From contig JAUNBV010000020.1 of the NCBI GenBank assembly GCA_030526885.1, forward strand, positions 12,433 through 18,624: 6,192 bases of DNA, read 5' to 3'. Position numbers and translations under genes: made by a program. Position 1 is the stretch's first letter. Every line of letters begins with the position of its first letter. Positions 1-5,199 of the stretch are shown here, one piece after another. The notes beneath the pieces are model-generated. The model was not told where the DNA came from. It did no database searches and saw nothing but the letters and a program-made list of their open reading frames with translations. Origin of the DNA: Syntrophomonadaceae bacterium (lineage in GTDB: Bacteria > Bacillota > Syntrophomonadia > Syntrophomonadales > Syntrophomonadaceae).

Positions 1-348
1 GCCACCGAAGTCCCGGAAGCCATCCGCAAAGCGGTTGAAAACGCCAAAAGAAACATGATCGAAGTACCCATGATCGAGGAACGCACCATCCCGCATCAGA
101 TACTGGGCCGTTTTGGCGCCGGTCGCGTGATGCTCAAGCCTGCTTCCGCCGGTACCGGGGTTATTGCCGGTGGGCCGGCCCGTGCGGTATTGGAAGCGGC
201 CGGGATTAAAGATATCCTCACTAAATCGCTGGGATCTTCCAATTCCAATAATATGGTGCATGCCACTATGGATGGCTTGCAGAACCTGAAGCGGGCCGAA
301 GACGTAGCTCGCAAACGCGGCAAGACCGTGGAAGAAATTTTTAATTAG
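1..348 (+). CDS. rpsE: 30S ribosomal protein S5, 3' part (5' end outside window)
   Basis: Small-subunit ribosomal protein S5, which sits on the solvent side of the 30S near the mRNA entry channel and affects decoding fidelity. The frame is open from base 1 and gives 115 residues to a TAG at 346-348. An internal ATG at 55 is not the true start, because the family motif EVPEAIRKAVENAK reads continuously upstream of it. Visible are the end of the N-terminal double-stranded-RNA-binding-like domain and the whole C-terminal domain, with IPHQILGRFGAG, LKPASAGTGVIAGGPARAVLE and the KRAEDVARKRGK tail. From memory of the B. subtilis protein (about 166 residues), roughly 50 N-terminal residues are missing, including the loop linked to spectinomycin resistance, so that cannot be judged. 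The stop codon overlaps the rpmD ribosome binding site. Identification is secure. Confidence 0.98.
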   Translation, partial: ATEVPEAIRKAVENAKRNMIEVPMIEERTIPHQILGRFGAGRVMLKPASAGTGVIAGGPARAVLEAAGIKDILTKSLGSSNSNNMVHATMDGLQNLKRAEDVARKRGKTVEEIFN

Positions 349-352
349 GAGG
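347..352 (+). promoter_or_regulatory. Ribosome binding site of rpmD, overlapping the rpsE stop
   Basis: AGGAGG starts inside the rpsE TAG stop (346-348) and lies 7 bases before the rpmD ATG at 360. A ribosome terminating on rpsE would cover this site, which suggests coupled translation of S5 and L30 (inference). Confidence 0.85.
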
Positions 353-359
353 GAGACCA

Positions 360-545
360 ATGGCTAAACAAATCGCTATCACCTGGATCAAAAGCTCTAT
401 TGGTTATCCCGACACCCAGCGGAGAACCATAAAAAGTTTGGGCTTAAGTAAATTAAACCAGACCGTGATCAAGGAAGATTCCGCGCAGCTGCGCGGACAA
501 ATCAACAAAGTTCAGCATTTGCTCAGCGTTGTTGAGTTAGATTAA
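360..545 (+). CDS. rpmD: 50S ribosomal protein L30
   Basis: Large-subunit ribosomal protein L30, a small one-domain protein bound to 23S rRNA. The 61 residues match the usual bacterial length of about 60. The sequence shows the family pattern: an initial beta strand (QIAITWIKSSIG), the R-T-I-K-S-L-G-L helix entry at about residues 22-29, the conserved L-N-Q-T-V segment, and the end IRGxIxKVxHLL-type (here LRGQINKVQHLL, residues 44-55). The ATG has a strong AGGAGG 7 bases upstream. The gene lies 11 bases after rpsE and 15 bases before rplO, the standard spc-operon order. Nothing is unusual. Confidence 0.97.
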   Translation: MAKQIAITWIKSSIGYPDTQRRTIKSLGLSKLNQTVIKEDSAQLRGQINKVQHLLSVVELD

Positions 546-546
546 C

Positions 547-552
547 AGGAGG
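547..552 (+). promoter_or_regulatory. Ribosome binding site of rplO
   Basis: AGGAGG follows the rpmD TAA (543-545) directly and has an 8-base spacer to the rplO ATG at 561. Its context, ACAGGAGGTTT, recurs before rpmJ. Confidence 0.85.
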
Positions 553-560
553 TTTGGCTG

Positions 561-1007
561 ATGAGAGTACATGACTTAGAATCTCCGATCGGCGCGACCA
601 GCAGTAAAAAGCGGGTTGGCCGCGGTATTGGCTCGGGAATGGGTAAAACCTCCACCCGCGGTCAAAAAGGACAAAAATCCCGTTCCGGTTCCAGCGGAGG
701 CACCCGCCCTGGTTTTGAAGGCGGGCAGATGCCTTTGCAGAGGCGGGTCCCCAAGCGCGGATTTACCAATATTTTTGGTACGGAATATGCCATTGTCAAT
801 GTGCGTGATTTAAACGTGTTTGAAGACGGCAGCGAAATCGGCATTGAAGAACTGCGTGAAGCCGGGCTGGTAAAGAAATTACATGATGGGGTAAAAGTAT
901 TAGGCGATGGCGAACTGGAAAAGAAACTTACCGTCAGAGCACATAAATTCAGCAACAGCGCTGAGGAAAAGATCGCTGCCAGAGGCGGCAGAGCTGAGGT
1001 GATCTAA
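561..1007 (+). CDS. rplO: 50S ribosomal protein L15
   Basis: Large-subunit ribosomal protein L15, a late-assembly protein whose long basic N-terminal extension threads through 23S rRNA. The 148 residues match the usual length of about 145-150. Visible are the Gly/Arg/Lys-rich N-terminal tail (KKRVGRGIGSGMGKTSTRG at about residues 16-34), then G-F-E-G-G-Q-M-P-L-Q-R-R-V-P-K-R-G-F at 51-68, and the C-terminal globular domain ending in AHKFSNSAEEKI and RAEVI. The ATG has AGGAGG 8 bases upstream. The stop TAA (1005-1007) shares its last A with the secY ATG, and the final codons for E-V-I also form the secY ribosome binding site, so SecY translation is probably coupled to L15. Confidence 0.98.
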   Translation: MRVHDLESPIGATSSKKRVGRGIGSGMGKTSTRGQKGQKSRSGSSGGTRPGFEGGQMPLQRRVPKRGFTNIFGTEYAIVNVRDLNVFEDGSEIGIEELREAGLVKKLHDGVKVLGDGELEKKLTVRAHKFSNSAEEKIAARGGRAEVI

Positions 1008-1009
1008 TG
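996..1009 (+). promoter_or_regulatory. secY ribosome binding site inside rplO, with TAATG stop/start overlap
   Basis: GAGGTGATC (996-1004) is a nine-base match to the complement of the usual 16S rRNA 3' end. It is also the E-V-I codons at the end of L15. The rplO stop and the secY start overlap by one base as TAATG (1005-1009). The spacer from the last G of GAGG to the ATG is 7 bases. This layout is typical of termination-reinitiation coupling. Confidence 0.85.
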
Positions 1010-2272
1010 GCCAATGCCTTTCAGCAGATTTTTAAAGTCGGGGATTTAAGGCATAAACTTTTCTTTACCCTCATGATGTTTCTGGTTTTCCGGATCGGCG
1101 CTCATATCCCGGTTCCCGGCATTAACGCCGAAGCGATGAGCAGCCTTTTGTCCGGGCAGTTATTTGGCTTTTTTGATGTTATATCCGGCGGGGCGTTCAA
1201 ACGGTTCAGCCTGTTTGCCATGAGCATTACCCCGTATATCAATGCCACCATTATCATGCAGTTGTTGACGGTAATAGTACCCAAGCTTGAACAGCTGCAT
1301 AAAGAAGGCGAAGAAGGCCGCAAGGTCATTGCCAAGTACACCCGTTACGGTACGGTGGTGCTGGCTTTGCTGCAGGCCGTCGGCATGTGTGCCGCTCTCA
1401 GCAAGGCGGGCGCGGTTATCAATCCTAATTTCTTCGCTTATATGGTCATTGCCGTATCCCTTACCGCCGGCACCATCATTTTGATGTGGATTGGTGAAAT
1501 GATTACCGAACGCGGCATTGGCAACGGTATTTCACTGATAATCTTTGCAGGCATCGTATCACGCATTCCCAGCGATATAAAGGGCATCGGCAACGAGTTG
1601 GCCGGAGGGCTGATCGGAGCAGTAAACATCGGGGCCCTGATTATCATCGCCTTGGTAGTGATTATGGCGGTGGTAGCCATGAACGAAGGCCAGCGCCGCA
1701 TACCCATTCAGTATGCCAAGCGCATGATAGGACGGCGTATGTATGGCGGACAGAGCAGCTTTTTACCCCTGCGGGTCAACGCTGCCGGCGTTATCCCCAT
1801 CATCTTTGCCATGTCATTGATGATGTTCCCCGCCACCATCGGTGCCTGGATGGACCCGGCCGGCGGCTTCAATACCTTTTTAAATAATTACTTCGGCTCG
1901 GGCAGCGTAGCCTATAATGTGCTTTACGCCCTGTTGATCGTATTCTTTACTTATTTTTATGTAGCTATCATATTCAATCCGGTAGACGTAGCGGACAATA
2001 TCAAACGTAACGGCGGCTTCATTCCGGGCATCCGGCCCGGACGTCCTACGGCTGAGCATATCGACAAGATACTTACTCGCCTCACCATGGCCGGGGGTAT
2101 ATTTTTGGCGCTCATCGCCGTACTGCCAAACTTCGTGCTGGCTCTTACCAACGTACAGAGTATGCAGTTTGGCGGAACCGCGCTACTTATTGTGGTCGGC
2201 GTAGCCCTTGACACCATGAAGCAGGTTGAATCGCACCTGATACTCAGAAGCTATGAAGGCTTCGTTAAATAG
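1007..2272 (+). CDS. secY: Preprotein translocase channel subunit SecY
   Basis: Central pore subunit of the SecYEG translocon in the cytoplasmic membrane, which passes secreted proteins outward and membrane helices sideways into the lipid. The 421 residues match the usual 420-440. Ten hydrophobic helices can be placed, roughly at 17-35, 70-92, 112-132, 143-163, 172-188, 205-225, 259-279, 302-324, 360-380 and 386-404. The plug region is about 50-66. The family signature WIGEMITERGIGNGIS lies at 161-176. The large cytoplasmic C4 loop (226-258) carries RRIPIQYAKR. The C5 loop has IPGIRPG, where R343 corresponds to the conserved SecA/ribosome-contact arginine (R357 in E. coli). There is no signal peptide, as expected. 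The start overlaps the rplO stop, and adk follows after 21 bases. Confidence 0.98.
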   Translation: MANAFQQIFKVGDLRHKLFFTLMMFLVFRIGAHIPVPGINAEAMSSLLSGQLFGFFDVISGGAFKRFSLFAMSITPYINATIIMQLLTVIVPKLEQLHKEGEEGRKVIAKYTRYGTVVLALLQAVGMCAALSKAGAVINPNFFAYMVIAVSLTAGTIILMWIGEMITERGIGNGISLIIFAGIVSRIPSDIKGIGNELAGGLIGAVNIGALIIIALVVIMAVVAMNEGQRRIPIQYAKRMIGRRMYGGQSSFLPLRVNAAGVIPIIFAMSLMMFPATIGAWMDPAGGFNTFLNNYFGSGSVAYNVLYALLIVFFTYFYVAIIFNPVDVADNIKRNGGFIPGIRPGRPTAEHIDKILTRLTMAGGIFLALIAVLPNFVLALTNVQSMQFGGTALLIVVGVALDTMKQVESHLILRSYEGFVK

Positions 2273-2276
2273 CGAC

Positions 2277-2281
2277 AGGAG
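2277..2281 (+). promoter_or_regulatory. Ribosome binding site that decides the adk start
   Basis: AGGAG lies 5 bases after the secY stop. It touches the in-frame ATG at 2282 with no spacer, which is too close for normal initiation, whereas the ATG at 2294 has a 12-base spacer, slightly long but usable. Together with the family N-terminus this favours 2294. Confidence 0.7.
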
Positions 2282-2293
2282 ATGAATTCTAAA

Positions 2294-2944
2294 ATGAACG
2301 TTATTTTAATGGGCCCGCCGGGAGCCGGAAAAGGAACTCAGGCAGAATTTATCAAAACCGCTTTTCCCATCCCCCATATCTCTACCGGAGACATGTTCAG
2401 GGTAGCGGTGGCCGAAGGCACGCCTATGGGCATTAAGGCCAAAGAGTTTATGGATGCTGGCAAACTGGTGCCGGATGAGGTTACCATCGGAGTAGTCAAG
2501 GAACGACTGGCCAAGGATGACTGCGCTCAGGGGTTCCTGTTGGATGGATTTCCCCGCACCGTGCCCCAGGCCGAAGCCCTGGACGAAGTGTTGGGGGCCA
2601 TGGGCCGCCAGGTAGACGCGGTAGTGGATATTCAGGTCCCGGCCTCCATACTGTTGGAAAGAATGACCGGACGGGTGACCTGCAAGGCTTGTAAAACGGT
2701 GTATCATTTAAAATTCAGCCCTCCGGCTCAGGCCGGGGTGTGTGACCATTGCCAAGGCGAGCTGGTCCAGCGCAGCGATGACAATGAAATCGCGGTGGTG
2801 GAAAACCGCCTGAAGGTTTACGAGGAACAGACCGCCATTCTGGCAGATTACTATAAAAATCAGGGATGTCTGGTAGCCGTTGACGGCAATCGTGACACCA
2901 AGGAGGTATTTGCTGATATCAAGGCGGCTCTGGAGAAAATTTGA
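2294..2944 (+). CDS. adk: Adenylate kinase, zinc-binding long form
   Basis: Cytosolic adenylate kinase, interconverting ATP + AMP and 2 ADP. From ATG 2294 it is 216 residues, matching B. subtilis-type enzymes that begin MNLVLMG. An in-frame ATG at 2282 would add only MNSK and sits directly against the ribosome binding site. Motifs: P-loop GPPGAGKGT (7-15), AMP-site HISTGDMFR (28-36), DGFPRT (84-89), the LID domain from about R127, and QRSDDN (159-164). The LID carries four cysteines, C130, C133, C150 and C153, the structural zinc site seen in Gram-positive adenylate kinases. B. subtilis has Asp at the fourth position, so this is the all-Cys version. It follows secY as in most Firmicutes, and its TGA overlaps the map ATG. 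Confidence 0.97.
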   Translation: MNVILMGPPGAGKGTQAEFIKTAFPIPHISTGDMFRVAVAEGTPMGIKAKEFMDAGKLVPDEVTIGVVKERLAKDDCAQGFLLDGFPRTVPQAEALDEVLGAMGRQVDAVVDIQVPASILLERMTGRVTCKACKTVYHLKFSPPAQAGVCDHCQGELVQRSDDNEIAVVENRLKVYEEQTAILADYYKNQGCLVAVDGNRDTKEVFADIKAALEKI

Positions 2945-2946
2945 TG
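2932..2946 (+). promoter_or_regulatory. map ribosome binding site and TGATG overlap with adk
   Basis: GGAG (2932-2935), in the last adk codons, is 8 bases before ATG 2944-2946. The adk stop TGA (2942-2944) overlaps this ATG by one base. A TTG at 2941 in the same frame would have only a 5-base spacer and add one Met, so the ATG is the likelier start. Confidence 0.75.
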
Positions 2947-3708
2947 ATTAAGTTCAAGCGTGCCGATGAGATCGCCCGCATGCGCAGGTCCGGTCAACTG
3001 GTGGCAAGGGTTTTGGAGGAAATACGAGTAAAGGCTGAACCGGGAATCACTACCGGCGAGCTCAATGCCATAGCCGAGGAAATGACGCTTCAGGCAGGAG
3101 CTGTACCGGTGTTCAGAAATTACCCGCACCCCCATCGCGGCAAGCCCTTTCCCGGAGCCATATGTGCCTCGGTCAATGAGGAAGTGGTACATGGCATTCC
3201 AGGCCACCGGAAGCTGCAAGCGGGAGATATCATAAGCATTGATTTTGGCGTTATCCTAAACGGATATGCCGGCGATGCGGCCATCACCATTGCAGTCGGC
3301 GATGTTGCCCCTGAGGTTTTAAAGCTGCTCAAGGTGACGGAAGAGGCACTGATGAAGGGCATCAATGCCGCCCGGGTAGGTTCGCGTATCGGCGCGGTAT
3401 CGTATGCCGTGCAACAACATGTGGAGAGCCATGGTTTTTCCGTGGTACGCGATTATGTGGGACACGGGATCGGCAAAGCGATGCACGAAGATCCTCCGGT
3501 GCCCAATTACGGGCGGGAAGGCCAGGGGCCGCGGATTAAAGCCGGAATGGCTTTGGCGATAGAACCCATGGTCAATCTGGGCGGTTTTGAAGTATATACC
3601 GCCGCGGATGATTGGACGGTCAGGACCGCAGATGGGAAACCGTCCGCTCACTTTGAGCACAGCATAGCTGTGAGAGACAGCGGGCCGGAAATCCTGACCC
3701 TGCTTTGA
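2944..3708 (+). CDS. map: Methionine aminopeptidase, type I
   Basis: Removes the initiator methionine from new proteins when the second residue is small; a cytosolic, ribosome-associated dimetal hydrolase. From ATG 2944 it has 254 residues, the usual size for type Ia enzymes (about 248-265). The pita-bread fold residues are all present: H83 (VVHGIPGH), metal ligands D100 (SIDFG), D111 (GYAGDAAIT), H174 (YVGHGIG), E207 (AIEPM) and E238 (HFEHSI), plus H181. There is no N-terminal zinc-finger or SH3-type extension. Compared from memory with B. subtilis MapA, the loop before GAICASVNEE is about six residues longer (residues 60-70, rich in Pro, His and Lys). The start overlaps the adk stop, implying coupling. 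Peptide deformylase, its partner, is not in this window. Confidence 0.97.
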   Translation: MIKFKRADEIARMRRSGQLVARVLEEIRVKAEPGITTGELNAIAEEMTLQAGAVPVFRNYPHPHRGKPFPGAICASVNEEVVHGIPGHRKLQAGDIISIDFGVILNGYAGDAAITIAVGDVAPEVLKLLKVTEEALMKGINAARVGSRIGAVSYAVQQHVESHGFSVVRDYVGHGIGKAMHEDPPVPNYGREGQGPRIKAGMALAIEPMVNLGGFEVYTAADDWTVRTADGKPSAHFEHSIAVRDSGPEILTLL

Positions 3709-3709
3709 C

Positions 3710-3717
3710 GGGGGTGA
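3710..3717 (+). promoter_or_regulatory. Ribosome binding site of the KOW-domain gene
   Basis: GGGGGTGA is one base from GGAGGTGA, with the G tolerable as a G-U pair to 16S rRNA. It has an 8-base spacer from the last G of the run to ATG 3723. This supports 3723 over in-frame TTG 3705 (which lies before the site) and GTG 3714 (which lies inside it). Confidence 0.7.
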
Positions 3718-3722
3718 ATGAC

Positions 3723-4013
3723 ATGGAAAACTATCTGGGACGCATAGTATACTCCCGCAAGGGACGCGACCGGGGCAAAGCCATGATAGTGTTGGAAATG
3801 GTAAATGAACAGTATGTTTTGGTAGCTGATGGAGAACTCCGGCGGGTGGAAAACCCGAAGCTGAAAAACCTCAAGCACTTGAAGATTTCCGATCTGACCG
3901 ACGAAGAAACGGTGCAGGTGCTAAAAACGGGAGCGTATCCGGGCAACCATATTATTCGCAGAAATTTAAAAGAACTATCTGCTGATCATGCAACATCGGG
4001 GAAGGAGGTTTGA
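3723..4013 (+). CDS. KOW-domain RNA-binding protein (L14e/L6e/L27e-like, YbzG-like)
   Basis: Small basic protein, 96 residues from ATG 3723. Residues 4-40 look like a KOW/SH3-like barrel of the ribosomal L14e/L6e/L27e kind: the strand LGRIVYSRKGRDRGKAMIVL, with the typical K-G-x-x-x-G turn, then YVLVADGELRRV. A basic stretch follows (NPKLKNLKHLK, 44-54), then an acidic helix (SDLTDEETVQVLK) and a polar tail with low conservation potential. Firmicutes commonly carry such a gene between map and infA; B. subtilis ybzG holds the same slot. Its function is not established. RNA or ribosome binding is inferred from the fold and the operon. The last codons, AAG GAG GTT, also make the infA ribosome binding site, so infA translation may depend on it. 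A TTG at 3705 would add six residues and is unlikely. Confidence 0.88.
   Translation: MENYLGRIVYSRKGRDRGKAMIVLEMVNEQYVLVADGELRRVENPKLKNLKHLKISDLTDEETVQVLKTGAYPGNHIIRRNLKELSADHATSGKEV
4002..4008 (+). promoter_or_regulatory. infA ribosome binding site inside the KOW gene
   Basis: AAGGAGG, with a full seven-base match to the 16S 3' end, lies in the Lys-Glu-Val codons just before the KOW-gene TGA (4011-4013). It is 8 bases before the infA ATG at 4017. Only three bases separate stop and start. Confidence 0.85.
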
Positions 4014-4016
4014 TAA

Positions 4017-4235
4017 ATGGCTAAAGACGACGTAATAGAAGTCGAAGGAATCGTATTGGAGCCTCTGCCCAATGCCATGTTCAAAGTGGAGCTGGAGAAC
4101 GGACATAAGGTTTTAGCCCATATCTCCGGTAAAATGAGGATGAACTTCATCAGGATTCTGCCCGGTGATCGGGTGATGGTGGAATTGTCTCCTTATGATT
4201 TAAACCGCGGCCGAATCACTTACCGCTTTAAATAA
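4017..4235 (+). CDS. infA: Translation initiation factor IF-1
   Basis: IF-1 occupies the A site of the 30S subunit during initiation and works with IF-2 and IF-3. The 72 residues are exactly the standard bacterial length. The single OB-fold (S1-like) domain is complete: MAKDDVIEVEGIVLEPLPNA, then FKVELENGHKVLAHISGKMR (22-41), IRILPGDRV (45-53), and ELSPYDLNRGRITYRFK at the end. The ATG is preceded by a strong AAGGAGG embedded in the previous gene. Position between the KOW gene and rpmJ is the usual Firmicute order. The 34-base gap to rpmJ is one of the longest here and holds a possible mini-ORF. Confidence 0.98.
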   Translation: MAKDDVIEVEGIVLEPLPNAMFKVELENGHKVLAHISGKMRMNFIRILPGDRVMVELSPYDLNRGRITYRFK

Positions 4236-4236
4236 A

Positions 4237-4273
4237 GGTGATCCATCAAATGACAGGAGGTTTAATGAAGTGA
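4237..4273 (+). promoter_or_regulatory. infA-rpmJ spacer with possible 7-codon leader ORF
   Basis: GGTGATCCA (4237-4245) matches nine bases of the complement of the usual 16S rRNA 3' end. It is followed by ATG 4250 and the frame M-T-G-G-L-M-K, stopping at TGA 4271-4273. That stop overlaps the rpmJ GTG (4270-4272) as GTGA. The mini-frame passes through the rpmJ ribosome binding site AGGAGG (4255-4260) and includes a second in-frame ATG at 4265. The AGGAGG itself is 9 bases from the rpmJ GTG and suffices for rpmJ initiation, so the leader ORF is only a possibility. Confidence 0.35.
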
Positions 4274-4383
4274 AAGTCAGACCATCGGTAAAGCCTATGT
4301 GCGACAAGTGTAAAATTATTAAACGCAACGGTAAAGTAATGGTTATATGTGAGAATCCCAAACATAAACAGGTCCAGGGATAA
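4270..4383 (+). CDS. rpmJ: 50S ribosomal protein L36, zinc-binding form
   Basis: L36, the smallest bacterial ribosomal protein, binds 23S rRNA in the large subunit and is a late-assembly zinc-ribbon protein. It reads from GTG 4270 for 37 residues, exactly the standard length: MKVRPSVKPMC, then CDKCKIIKRNGKVMVIC and a tail ending KHKQVQG. The zinc ligands C11, C14, C27 and H32 are all present, so this is the zinc-dependent (C+) version. GTG is needed because the nearest upstream ATG (4265) reaches a stop after two codons in another frame. AGGAGG lies 9 bases upstream. It ends in tandem stops TAATAA (4381-4386), and rpsM follows after 20 bases. Confidence 0.97.
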   Translation: MKVRPSVKPMCDKCKIIKRNGKVMVICENPKHKQVQG

Positions 4384-4387
4384 TAAC

Positions 4388-4396
4388 AGGAGGTGA
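4388..4396 (+). promoter_or_regulatory. Strong ribosome binding site of rpsM (TTG start)
   Basis: AGGAGGTGA is a nine-base match to the complement of the 16S 3' end, 10 bases from the last G of AGGAGG to the TTG at 4404. The long pairing may compensate for the weak start codon. Confidence 0.85.
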
Positions 4397-4403
4397 CTTT
4401 AGT

Positions 4404-4772
4404 TTGGCCAGAATATCAGGTGTTGATTTACCCCGCGACAAGAGAGTGGCAATATCACTGACTTACATCTATGGAATCGGCAAGCCTTCCGCCGCCAAGA
4501 TATTGGAGGAAGCAGGTATAAACCCCGATACCAGGGTGAAAGATTTAACCGAGGAAGAAGTTTCCAAACTCAGGGCCATTATCGACAAGGATTACGTAGT
4601 AGAAGGCGATTTGCGCCGTAACGTTACTATGGATATCAAGCGCTTAATGGATTTGGGTTGTTACCGGGGGTTGCGCCATCGCCGCGGTTTGCCGGTCAGG
4701 GGTCAAAAGACCAAGACCAACGCCCGCACCCGCAAGGGACCCAAGCGCACTGCCGGCGGTAAGAAGAGATAG
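4404..4772 (+). CDS. rpsM: 30S ribosomal protein S13
   Basis: S13 lies in the head of the 30S subunit, contacts the 50S subunit through bridges, and reaches the P-site tRNA with its C-terminal tail. The 122 residues match the usual 121-123. The sequence has the family N-terminus MARISGVDLPRDKRV, the helix-turn-helix-like YIYGIGKPSAAKIL (21-34), the LRRNVTMDIKRLMDLGCYRGLRH-type core (70-92), and the basic tail GQKTKTNARTRKGPKRT (100-116). The start is TTG at 4404. The conserved N-terminus begins right there and no ATG fits, so the TTG is well supported. Tandem stops TAG TAA occur at 4770-4775. It is the first gene of the alpha segment, where E. coli S4 represses translation, but only 20 bases separate it from rpmJ. 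Confidence 0.97.
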   Translation: MARISGVDLPRDKRVAISLTYIYGIGKPSAAKILEEAGINPDTRVKDLTEEEVSKLRAIIDKDYVVEGDLRRNVTMDIKRLMDLGCYRGLRHRRGLPVRGQKTKTNARTRKGPKRTAGGKKR

Positions 4773-4775
4773 TAA

Positions 4776-4782
4776 AAGGGGG
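4776..4782 (+). promoter_or_regulatory. Ribosome binding site of rpsK, G-rich variant
   Basis: AAGGGGG is AAGGAGG with one A-to-G change that still allows a G-U pair. It lies 9 bases before the GTG at 4792. It is weaker than the sites of the neighbouring genes. Confidence 0.7.
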
Positions 4783-4791
4783 ATTAAGTAA

Positions 4792-5184
4792 GTGGCACGG
4801 AGAACCAGTACCAGGATCAAAAGACGCGAGAAGAAAAACATTGCCGAAGGCATAGCCCATATCAAGTCGACCTTCAATAATACCATCGTATCTATTACCG
4901 ATAAGCATGGTAACGCTATTTCGTGGGCTTCAGCAGGCACATCCGGCTTCAAGGGCTCTCGTAAAAGCACCCCCTTTGCTGCCCAGCAGGCGGCTGAGAC
5001 CGCAGCCCGAGCTGCCATGGAGCATGGCCTCAAGGAAGTGGAATGCTATGTAAAAGGCCCCGGCGCCGGACGCGAAGCAGCCATCAGATCCTTACAGGCG
5101 GCAGGATTGGAAGTCAGCGTGATTAAAGACGTTACTCCCATTCCCCATAATGGATGCAGGCCGCCGAAGAGAAGAAGAGTATAA
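4792..5184 (+). CDS. rpsK: 30S ribosomal protein S11
   Basis: S11 is on the platform of the 30S subunit, close to the E site and to the mRNA exit, and assembles with S6, S18 and S21. The 130 residues match the usual 128-131. The basic N-terminal tail (MARRTSTRIKRREKKNI) is followed by the family body: AHIKSTFNNTIVSITDKHGN (22-41), WASAGTSGFKGSRKSTPFAAQ (45-65), GPGAGREAAIRSL (89-101) and the end DVTPIPHNGCRPPKRRRV. The Asn120-Gly121 pair corresponds to the site reported as isoaspartate in E. coli S11. The start is GTG at 4792, set by the conserved N-terminus. The stop TAA overlaps the rpsD ribosome binding site. Confidence 0.97.
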   Translation: MARRTSTRIKRREKKNIAEGIAHIKSTFNNTIVSITDKHGNAISWASAGTSGFKGSRKSTPFAAQQAAETAARAAMEHGLKEVECYVKGPGAGREAAIRSLQAAGLEVSVIKDVTPIPHNGCRPPKRRRV

Positions 5185-5189
5185 GGAGG
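5183..5189 (+). promoter_or_regulatory. Ribosome binding site of rpsD, overlapping the rpsK stop
   Basis: AAGGAGG begins within the rpsK TAA stop (5182-5184) and is 10 bases before the GTG at 5200. Coupling of S11 and S4 translation is plausible. Confidence 0.85.
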
Positions 5190-5199
5190 GTTTGGATTA

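Noticed and set aside
616..813. 65-codon frame overlapping rplO on the same strand
   Set aside because: Shadow of L15 in another frame: no ribosome binding site of note and Ala/Pro/Arg-rich low-information sequence.
2208..2244. Perfect TTGACA (2208-2213) near the secY end as a possible internal promoter for adk-map
   Set aside because: No -10-like hexamer at 15-19 bases; the nearest candidate (around 2238-2244) is 24 or more bases away. The bases encode conserved L-D-T-M of SecY.
2306..2707. 133-codon open frame on the opposite strand over adk, and similar antisense frames over map, rpsD, secY and rplO
   Set aside because: All lie opposite strongly conserved genes, have no recognisable protein features, and are explained by the codon composition of the sense strand.
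3705..3753. TTGACG at the map end and TATACT at 3748-3753 as a promoter
   Set aside because: Spacing is about 37 bases and nothing like a -35 lies 17 bases before TATACT.
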